Origin: Planctomycetia bacterium
GTDB taxonomy: Bacteria > Planctomycetota > Planctomycetia > Pirellulales > UBA1268
Direction: 5' to 3'
Assembly (NCBI GenBank): GCA_009919445.1
Contig: RGBY01000059.1
Location: 1 to 11,700 of the forward strand
Length of the DNA stretch: 11,700 nt
Numbering within the stretch: position 1 is the first letter of the stretch; each line of letters begins with the position of its first letter. Shown here one piece after another: positions 1 to 5,544 of this stretch. The notes under the pieces were generated by a model. The model was not told the DNA's origin. It did no database searches and was given only the letters and a program-made list of their open reading frames with translations. Made by a program: the position numbers and the translations under genes.

Positions 1-543
1 AAAGACGCCTACTTCTTCGAGGTTCCGAAGGGGCTGTGGCGGTATGACTGGAAGTCTCTGGACGAGGTTCCTGCGTTCCTTCGCAATGGGCATCCGGACG
101 TCACCGATGTCGGGGCGTTCAATCGAGCCATGGACGGGAAGGTGCTGATCCCGCAGCCATTCGGTGAAATCGACAGCCTCTACGCCAAAAAGTCGGGGCT
201 GGCGATTTCCAAGTACATGCTGCTGGAAGTTGTCGTTGCCGCCATCATGCTCATTCTCTTTTCCCGGCTGGCAAAACACCTCAGCACCGGCGAAAGACCA
301 CGCGGCAGCTTCGCAAATCTGTTTGAAGCCATCTTGGTCTTTATTCGGGACCAAATTGCCCGACCGGCGATTGATGATCCGCCCGGCCATGGACACGACG
401 ACGGTCATCACGCGGGCCCGGCCCACCGCGGCGACCAATTCGTGCCAATGCTTTGGACGCTTTTTTTCTTTGTTCTTGGCTGCAACCTGCTGGGCATGGT
501 GGAAACAGATACCCCGGCATGTCAATCGGCGGAACCTGATTGA
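1..543 (+). pseudogene. atpB: ATP synthase subunit a (atpB), 5' half of an interrupted gene; start lies before the window
   Basis: Subunit a of membrane Fo forms the proton half-channels beside the c-ring. The reading frame is open from base 1, so the true start is upstream of the window; the ATG at 130 is internal. Family features seen are a first membrane helix (YMLLEVVVAAIMLILF), the cytoplasmic-loop signature PRGSFANLFEAILVFIRDQ, a His-rich insert (GHGHDDGHHAGPAH) and a second helix ending LWTLFFFVLGCNLLGM. At about base 500 homology stops abruptly. The next residues (ETDTPACQSAEPD) are unrelated and end at TGA 541-543. They are encoded by an inverted piece of atpB's own downstream sequence. 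The expected proline-rich segment and following helix are absent. The rest of the operon looks intact, so this is either a recent lesion or a sequencing or assembly chimera. Gene identity is certain; its functional state is not. Confidence 0.85.
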
Positions 544-592
544 GGAAGAAGCCAAAGAAGCCGAACTGTTTCATGCCGGGGTATCTGTTTCC
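501..592. repeat. 21-bp perfect inverted repeat flanking a 50-bp reversed atpB segment
   Basis: The arms 501-521 and 572-592 are exact reverse complements over 21 bp; the match fails one base outside and one base inside. The spacer is 522-571. The right arm is native atpB sequence encoding MPGYLFP. The left arm is its inverted copy. The minus strand across the element reads GMKQFGFFGFFLNQVPPIDM, which is what subunit a should have just before MPGYLFP on the plus strand. So the spacer is atpB coding sequence in reverse orientation. As RNA the element would form a long hairpin covering the ATG at 573. Confidence 0.93.
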
Positions 593-899
593 CCTGAAAA
601 TCGTGATCTCCTTCGGCCTGTTTCTGATTGAGATGCTCGGGCTCTGCATTAAGCATCTGATACTTGCCGTGCGACTTCTAGCCAATATGGTGGCTGGCCA
701 CCTCGTGCTGCTGGGCATTATGGGCCTGATCGCTGGGGCTGCCTCTGCCTCGACCGGCATGTGGGCCACGGTCACTGGAATCAGCGTCGTCAGTGCCACT
801 CTGTTTAGCGTGCTGGAACTGTTTGTCGCCTTCCTCCAGGCCTATATTTTCACATTTTTGTCGGCTTTGTTCATCGGTGCTGCAGTTCACCATCACTAG
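540..899 (+). pseudogene. atpB: ATP synthase subunit a (atpB), 3' half with the essential-Arg helix
   Basis: This is the C-terminal part of subunit a, in a different frame from the 5' half. From about residue 12 (MPGYLFPLKIVISFGL) to the stop it reads as normal subunit a. HLILAVRLLANMVAGH holds the family's essential arginine facing the c-ring carboxylate, and the last helices end AFLQAYIFTFLSALFIGAAVHHH. The first eleven residues come from the inverted segment and are not native. The only start codons are TTG at 540, overlapping the stop of the 5' half as TTGA, and ATG at 573 inside the right repeat arm. Neither has a good ribosome site; there is only a GGA about 7 nt before the TTG. I read it as the tail of a broken gene, though a coupled two-piece subunit cannot be excluded from sequence. 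The stop is TAG at 897-899. Confidence 0.8.
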
Positions 900-1078
900 T
901 GAGCGAAACCGATCAAAAAACCGTCCCTCTCAGCCCTTCAAAACCTGGCAATTTCGCATAGAACATGGACACCTGAGGATACCGTTTCTTGATTCACTGA
1001 CTTCTCTAAGTCTGCATGGCTTTTTAAAGTCGAATAGTGACTGGAATTGGTCTCCCCCCCCGATCTCGTTTCACCCCG

Positions 1079-1098
1079 TCCGGGCTCGAAAACCCGGA
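1079..1098 (+). promoter_or_regulatory. Hairpin upstream of the atpE ribosome site
   Basis: TCCGGG (1079-1084) pairs perfectly with CCCGGA (1093-1098) around an 8-nt A-rich loop (ctcgaaaa). The stem ends 11 nt before the AAGGAG of atpE. No T run follows, so it is not an intrinsic terminator. Subunit c is needed in many copies per complex, and a leader structure could stabilise the message or tune initiation. That role is inference only. Confidence 0.4.
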
Positions 1099-1109
1099 TT
1101 CACGTTTGC

Positions 1110-1115
1110 AAGGAG
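1110..1115 (+). promoter_or_regulatory. Ribosome binding site of atpE (decides a GTG start)
   Basis: AAGGAG lies 9 nt before GTG 1125 and is the strongest Shine-Dalgarno match near this gene. It supports GTG 1125 over in-frame codons further upstream at 1047, which would add 26 residues without subunit c or signal-peptide character. Confidence 0.75.
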
Positions 1116-1124
1116 TTTTACCCC

Positions 1125-1445
1125 GTGACGCTTCGCTCGTTTTTCTCGGCCCGATCGGCCAGCATGTTGGCCGCTGTTCTGCTCACGCTTGTCTGTGCTG
1201 ATGTAGCCAGTGCTCAGGAAGCTGCCGGTGGCAGCACTGCTTTGATTGACCTCACCGCCGCCTTCAGCGTCGGCCTCGTGGTCATCGGTGCCGCCATGGG
1301 CATCAGCAAGTTGGCCGCTTCGGCCTACGAGAGCATGGCTCGCCAGCCTGAGGTCTCCGGTAGCATCCAGACTGCGATGATCATCGCGGCTGCCCTTATC
1401 GAAGGCTTCACCTTCTACGCGTTGTTCATCTGCTCGACGAAATAA
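1125..1445 (+). CDS. atpE: ATP synthase subunit c (proteolipid) with N-terminal leader
   Basis: Subunit c forms the rotating membrane ring that carries protons through Fo. The product is 106 residues against about 75-85 for a plain bacterial subunit c. The extra length is an N-terminal leader: basic start, hydrophobic stretch at about 14-25, then ASA-Q, a plausible signal peptidase site after Ala30. Helix 1 is about 43-65 (AAFSVGLVVIGAAMGISKLA). The polar loop has the conserved R73-Q74-P75. Helix 2 carries the ion-binding Glu93 in AALIEGFTFYALFI. Helix 1 lacks the glutamine typical of sodium-binding rings, so protons are the likelier ion. GTG 1125 is chosen because of the well-spaced AAGGAG. 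It lies 225 bp after atpB and 149 bp before atpF. Confidence 0.93.
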   Translation: MTLRSFFSARSASMLAAVLLTLVCADVASAQEAAGGSTALIDLTAAFSVGLVVIGAAMGISKLAASAYESMARQPEVSGSIQTAMIIAAALIEGFTFYALFICSTK

Positions 1446-1540
1446 GGCAAACAAACGGGACGTCGCCCCTTGCCCGTCGCCGTCGCCTGACAGTCGTCCA
1501 GCCTGATGGTTTGCTGCCGGTATGCCCGGTGCCTGAGATG

Positions 1541-1580
1541 CTACTGCCTGGAACGCTACTTCCTGGAACGCTACTTCTTG
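1541..1580 (+). repeat. 15-bp imperfect tandem repeat, about 2.7 copies
   Basis: Units are ctactgcctggaacg (1541-1555), ctacttcctggaacg (1556-1570) and a partial ctacttcttg (1571-1580), differing by single bases. The array sits in the atpE-atpF gap and ends just before the atpF ribosome site. It is in frame with an upstream extension of atpF, but those residues (repeated LLPGT) have no b-subunit features, so I treat it as untranslated. Confidence 0.8.
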
Positions 1581-1582
1581 CT

Positions 1583-1587
1583 AGGAA
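1583..1587 (+). promoter_or_regulatory. Ribosome binding site of atpF
   Basis: AGGAA lies 7 nt before ATG 1595. It favours this ATG over the in-frame TTG at 1511, and the protein from 1595 opens with a basic n-region suited to a signal peptide. Confidence 0.65.
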
Positions 1588-1594
1588 TCTCGAC

Positions 1595-2365
1595 ATGACA
1601 AAACGGACAGAACGGCCCGGTGACCAGATCACGGCAGCAGCCGCAACGTTCCGCTTGACATCCAGCCTTCGGTGGCTGCCCTGTTTCATTGCCGCGTTGA
1701 CATTGCTTGTTAGCGGTCCGGTTCGGGCTGCTGACGACACGCACGCGGCTGACCATGACAGTCATGCGGCTGACCATCACGCTGATGGCCATGGTGACCA
1801 TGGCGGCCACCATTCCGAGATTGGTGCGAACCCTCCTGCCGGAGTTTCGCGTGAGGCCTTCGAGAGTCCGGCCGAGTTCCGCAGCGATCTGGCAATCTGG
1901 TCGTTTGCTGTTTTCCTGCTGCTGATGGGCCTGCTGACAACCTTAGCCTGGAAGCCGATCATGCAGGGCCTCGAGAAACGCGAGCAGGGCATTGCCGACA
2001 TGATCGCGGCCACCCAGGCATCCCACGAAGATGCCAAGAAGCTCTTGGCTTCTTACGAGCGGCGTCTGGCTGAGGCGTCCGAAGAGGTCAAGACCATGCT
2101 TGACGATGCCCGCCGTGATGCCGATGGCATGAGGCAGACGATCGTGGCGGAAGCTCGACAGGCCGCCGAAGATGAGAAGAACCGTGCCCGCCAGGAAATC
2201 AGCATGGCCAAGGACGACGCCATCGCCCAACTCGCCGAGAAGGCGGGTGATCTCGCAGTGGGCGTTGCTGAAAAGTTCCTGCGAGAAAAGATTACTGCCG
2301 ACGATCAGGCCCGCATGGTTCGCGAATCAGTCGCCGGCTTGACCACCACTCCCAGCGTTAACTGA
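1595..2365 (+). CDS. atpF: ATP synthase subunit b with signal peptide and His-rich segment
   Basis: Subunit b is the peripheral stalk joining Fo to F1. At 256 residues it is well above the usual 155-175. The excess is N-terminal: a probable signal sequence (hydrophobic about 28-41, cleavage near VRA-A at 44-45), then a His/Asp-rich stretch at about 49-73 (13 histidines, HAADH twice). The authentic b region follows, with one membrane helix at about 98-117 (LAIWSFAVFLLLMGLL), the AWKPIMQGLEKREQGI junction, and a long charged Ala/Glu/Lys coiled coil to about 235. The His-rich part should face outside the membrane; metal binding or periplasmic packing is possible but unproven. Only one b gene is seen, with no b' partner. 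The stop lies 31 bp before atpH. Confidence 0.92.
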   Translation: MTKRTERPGDQITAAAATFRLTSSLRWLPCFIAALTLLVSGPVRAADDTHAADHDSHAADHHADGHGDHGGHHSEIGANPPAGVSREAFESPAEFRSDLAIWSFAVFLLLMGLLTTLAWKPIMQGLEKREQGIADMIAATQASHEDAKKLLASYERRLAEASEEVKTMLDDARRDADGMRQTIVAEARQAAEDEKNRARQEISMAKDDAIAQLAEKAGDLAVGVAEKFLREKITADDQARMVRESVAGLTTTPSVN

Positions 2366-2396
2366 CCCTCGCTTCTTTCCCGACTAGCAGATCAGC

Positions 2397-3035
2397 ATGT
2401 CAACTGAGCACGCGAATCCACAGACGCCGCTTTCTGCCCCCCGTGACATCGGGGCGGCCCGGCTCGCCAAGGTCTACGCCCAGGCGATTGTGGAGGCGGC
2501 CGACCGCCAGCAATGCCGGACTGCCGTCATCGAGGAACTCAGCCAACTTGTCGATGAGGTTCTGCCGAAGGTGGCCAATCTGGTCGCCGTATTGGAGTCG
2601 CCTCGCGTCTCCGTGGGCGACAAGACCTCGATCGTCAACACCACGCTGGCTGGCAAGGTGTCACCAACCACGCTCAATGCCCTGCTGGTTCTCGCACAGC
2701 ACGACCGACTCAGCATTCTTCCCGAGATTGTCGCTGCCGTCCGCCGCGAGGTGGATAGTCGCGAAGGCCGCCGCCAGGCTGTTCTGACAACAGCGTCGCC
2801 CATTCCCGCTGACGCCCAGACCGACCTGCTTCATTCCATCGAGCAGTCGCTGGGAACGCCGCTAGCAGCCACATTTGCCGTCAACCCTGACCTGCTCGGC
2901 GGACTCGTCGTGCGGGTTGAGGACACCGTCTACGACCATTCCGTTGCCACGAGCCTGGTGTCGCTCGCGGAACGGCTAAAGCAGAGGAGTATCCATGAAA
3001 TTCAACACCGACGAGATCGCCTCGGTTCTGCGTGA
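2397..3035 (+). CDS. atpH: ATP synthase subunit delta (OSCP family)
   Basis: Delta caps F1 and binds subunit b, completing the stator. The 212-residue product has the helical N-domain (AARLAKVYAQAIVEAADRQ, VLESPRVS, LLVLAQHDRLSILPEI) and the C-terminal signature GGLVVRVEDTVYDHSVATSLVSL (about 168-190). Bacterial delta is usually nearer 180 residues. Here about 18 extra residues precede the first conserved helix, and a basic tail (HEIQHRRDRLGSA) is encoded inside the start of atpA. The ATG has no strong ribosome site, only AGCAG at 2386-2390, so the exact start is less certain than the gene. Confidence 0.92.
   Translation: MSTEHANPQTPLSAPRDIGAARLAKVYAQAIVEAADRQQCRTAVIEELSQLVDEVLPKVANLVAVLESPRVSVGDKTSIVNTTLAGKVSPTTLNALLVLAQHDRLSILPEIVAAVRREVDSREGRRQAVLTTASPIPADAQTDLLHSIEQSLGTPLAATFAVNPDLLGGLVVRVEDTVYDHSVATSLVSLAERLKQRSIHEIQHRRDRLGSA
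2983..2989 (+). promoter_or_regulatory. Ribosome binding site of atpA, inside atpH
   Basis: AGAGGAG lies 5 nt before ATG 2995 and within the last codons of atpH. It fixes the atpA start and therefore the 41-bp out-of-frame overlap of the two genes, which suggests translational coupling of delta and alpha. Confidence 0.75.
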
Positions 3036-4539
3036 GGAAATCGACCGCTACCAGTCCGGCATTGATGTCCGCGAAGTCGGGCAGGTGCTCGAAGTGGGTG
3101 ACGGTATCGCCCGAGTCTGGGGCCTATCTGGCGTCATGGCCGGCGAAATGGTCGAGTTCCCCGGCGGGGTCACCGGCCTTGCCTTTAACCTCGAAGAAAA
3201 CTCTGTCGGCGTCATCATTCTTGGTGACTACCTGAAGGTCAACGAGGGAGACGAGGTTCGGAGCACCGGCAAACTGCTCAGCGTCCCGGTCGGTGATGCC
3301 GTCATTGGCCGCGTACTCGACCCTCTTGGGAACCCACTCGATGGCAAGGGGCCAATCGCGACTGACCAGCAGCGGCCAGTTGAGACCCTTGCTCCTGGCG
3401 TGGCTGACCGGCAGCCAGTCCGTGAGCCGCTCCAGACCGGGATCAAGGCGATTGACGCCATGACCCCAATCGGGCGTGGCCAGCGAGAATTGATCATTGG
3501 TGACCGCAAGACCGGCAAGACCGCAATCGGCATCGATGCGATCATCAACCAGAAGCACACTGGCGTGAAGTGCTTCTACGTCGCGGTTGGCCAGAAAGAC
3601 TCATCGGTGGCCGTGGCCATTGACGTTCTCCGGCAGCACGGGGCGATGGACTACACGACCGTCATCGTGGCAGGGGCCTCTTCGGCCGCGCCACTTCAGT
3701 ACATCGCCCCCTACTCGGGAACGGCGATGGCCGAGCACTTCATGTACAACGGCGAGCATGCCCTGATTGTCTATGACGATCTTTCCAAGCAGGCCACCGC
3801 CTATCGGCAGCTCTCGCTGCTGATGCGTCGGCCGCCAGGACGAGAGGCCTTTCCGGGTGACGTCTTCTATGCCCATAGCCGCCTCCTTGAACGGTCGGCC
3901 AAGCTCTCCGATGAGCACGGGGGCGGGTCACTCACCTCACTGCCAATTATCGAAACGCTCGAGGGCGAGGTGTCGGCCTACATTCCAACCAATGTCATCT
4001 CGATCACCGACGGGCAGATCTACCTGCAGCCCGACTTGTTCTTCGCCGGCCAGCGGCCTGCTATGAATGTCGGCATCTCGGTCTCACGCGTCGGTGGCGC
4101 AGCCCAGACCAAGGCCATGAAGAAGGTCTCTGGCGGCCTGCGGCTCGACCTGGCTTCTTTCCGTGAACTTGAGGCCTTTGCCCAACTCGGCACCGACCTC
4201 GATGCCGACACCCAGGCCCGCCTTGACCGCGGCTACCGGATGGTTGAACTGCTGAAGCAGGGGCAATACCAGCCCCTCGATGTCGTCGACCAGGTGCTCA
4301 GCATCTACGCCGGCACCCGCGGCCACCTTGACGCAGTCAAGCGAGAAGAGGTTGCCGACTGGGAAGCGGGCTTCCTCACCTTTGTTCGTGAGCAGGCGAA
4401 GGACCTGCGGAGCCGGCTCGAAGAGACAAAGGCTCTCGACGACGAAACAGAGCGACTGCTCGAAGCGGCCATTGCCGAATTCAAGCGACAGCGTCAGGGC
4501 ACACAGACCTCTGCACCGGCACTCGCCGGCGCCGACTGA
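2995..4539 (+). CDS. atpA: ATP synthase subunit alpha
   Basis: Alpha is the non-catalytic nucleotide-binding subunit alternating with beta in the F1 hexamer. The full-length product is 514 residues. Domains in order: N-terminal beta barrel (VGQVLEVGDGIARVWGL, about 28-44), nucleotide-binding domain with the P-loop GDRKTGKT (169-176), VGQKDSSVA (198-206), YDDLSKQA (260-267), and the helical C-terminal domain. The arginine that reaches into the catalytic site is Arg365 in SVSRVGGAAQ. No insertion or lost motif is seen. The start overlaps the end of atpH by 41 bp and the stop is 20 bp before atpG, so expression should be tightly linked to both. Confidence 0.98.
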   Translation: MKFNTDEIASVLREEIDRYQSGIDVREVGQVLEVGDGIARVWGLSGVMAGEMVEFPGGVTGLAFNLEENSVGVIILGDYLKVNEGDEVRSTGKLLSVPVGDAVIGRVLDPLGNPLDGKGPIATDQQRPVETLAPGVADRQPVREPLQTGIKAIDAMTPIGRGQRELIIGDRKTGKTAIGIDAIINQKHTGVKCFYVAVGQKDSSVAVAIDVLRQHGAMDYTTVIVAGASSAAPLQYIAPYSGTAMAEHFMYNGEHALIVYDDLSKQATAYRQLSLLMRRPPGREAFPGDVFYAHSRLLERSAKLSDEHGGGSLTSLPIIETLEGEVSAYIPTNVISITDGQIYLQPDLFFAGQRPAMNVGISVSRVGGAAQTKAMKKVSGGLRLDLASFRELEAFAQLGTDLDADTQARLDRGYRMVELLKQGQYQPLDVVDQVLSIYAGTRGHLDAVKREEVADWEAGFLTFVREQAKDLRSRLEETKALDDETERLLEAAIAEFKRQRQGTQTSAPALAGAD

Positions 4540-4559
4540 GACTCAGGAAGGACCCTCCC

Positions 4560-5447
4560 ATGGCCAAAGCCAGAGCGCTCGACCGCCGCCGCCGTTCCGT
4601 CCGGAATATTCGCAAGATCACTCGGACGATGGAGTTGATTGCGACAGCCCGGTTCAAGAAAGCAATGGACCGTTCCATTGCGGCCCGAGACTACACCCGC
4701 CAACTGGCCAAGATTCTTGGCAACATTGCCAGTGTTGGCGCAGGTGTCGACCATCCACTTCTCGCGGTGCGGCCGACCCAGCGAACTGCTGTATTGGTGC
4801 TCACCGGGAATCGTGGCTTGTGCGGTGGTTACAACTCGAATGTTGTCCGCCAGGCAATGGCCCTGCTTGGCCAGTGGTCAAGCGAGCAGGTGGCAACTCA
4901 TGTGACGGTGTCTGGAAAGCGGGGCATTTCTGCTCTCCGTTTTCGGAAAATCGCGATTGACGAGTCGCACACCTCTTTCGAAGACAAACCGGCCTTTGCA
5001 GAAGTTGCCCCAATTGGACAGGCCTATCTTGAGGCTTACTGCAATGGGACGATCGATCGTCTCGATGTGGTCTATACCCAGTTCACCAACATTGCCAAAC
5101 AGGAAGCCATCGTCGAGACGCTCTTGCCGCTGAAGCCACCCCAGCAGGAGGAAGAGGAGGGAACTGAGAAGGCCCATCTCGCCTCGGAGGAGTACGACTT
5201 TTATCCGTCAGCCGAGAGCATTCTCGAAGAGATCCTCCCTGCCAGCTTCCAATCGCGGCTCTTCAAGTGCTTCCTCGATGCGGCCGTCAGCGAACAGGTG
5301 GCCCGCATGGTGGCAATGAAGGGAGCCACCGAGAACGCCTCGGGGCTGATTCGTGACCTTTCCCGTCAATACAATCGGGCCCGACAGTCGCAGATCACCG
5401 GCGAAATCATGGAGATCCTCGGCGGCGTCGAGGCTCTCAAAAAGTAG
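4560..5447 (+). CDS. atpG: ATP synthase subunit gamma
   Basis: Gamma is the central shaft that turns inside the alpha3beta3 head. The product is 295 residues. The N-terminal coiled-coil helix is typical (NIRKITRTMELIATARFKKA, 16-35). The Rossmann-like middle has LTGNRGLCGGYN (81-92). The C-terminal helix carries the highly conserved AVSEQVARMVAMKGATENA and SQITGEIMEILGGVEALKK. An acidic stretch (EEEEGTEKAHLASEEYDF, about 197-214) sits before the C-terminal helix where the family varies. AGGAAGGA at 4545-4552 lies 7 nt before the ATG. A 97-bp gap follows before atpD, in which I see no terminator. Confidence 0.97.
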   Translation: MAKARALDRRRRSVRNIRKITRTMELIATARFKKAMDRSIAARDYTRQLAKILGNIASVGAGVDHPLLAVRPTQRTAVLVLTGNRGLCGGYNSNVVRQAMALLGQWSSEQVATHVTVSGKRGISALRFRKIAIDESHTSFEDKPAFAEVAPIGQAYLEAYCNGTIDRLDVVYTQFTNIAKQEAIVETLLPLKPPQQEEEEGTEKAHLASEEYDFYPSAESILEEILPASFQSRLFKCFLDAAVSEQVARMVAMKGATENASGLIRDLSRQYNRARQSQITGEIMEILGGVEALKK

Positions 5448-5544
5448 CCTGCACTCGGATACAGACCGGGCCTCCTGCCGCCAAACAACTCACTACGAAC
5501 TTTTCCACTCAAACAACCACTCGTTCCCACAAGGCTGAATCCTC

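Larger units (their letters stand above)
900..1124 (+). other. Intergenic leader between atpB and atpE
   Basis: This 225-bp non-coding stretch is more AT-rich than its neighbours and is the longest gap in the operon. It contains a weak stem GACTT-ctct-AAGTC (999-1012) followed by a short T run (1020-1025), an eight-C run (1054-1061), and a stronger hairpin just before the atpE ribosome site (listed separately). I see no convincing promoter; TTGATT at 989-994 has no good -10 partner. It most likely serves as the untranslated leader of atpE. Confidence 0.5.

Noticed and set aside
341..799. 152-codon open frame on the minus strand across the atpB break
   Set aside because: It contains subunit a sequence only within 501-592, because that piece is inverted. 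The rest is antisense to atpB and matches nothing I know.
989..1030. Promoter for atpE with TTGATT as the -35 box
   Set aside because: No recognisable -10 hexamer lies at 16-18 nt spacing.
4280..4960. 226-codon plus-strand frame across the atpA-atpG junction
   Set aside because: It is an alternate frame of two confidently identified genes and its product is low-complexity Ser/Pro/Arg-rich.
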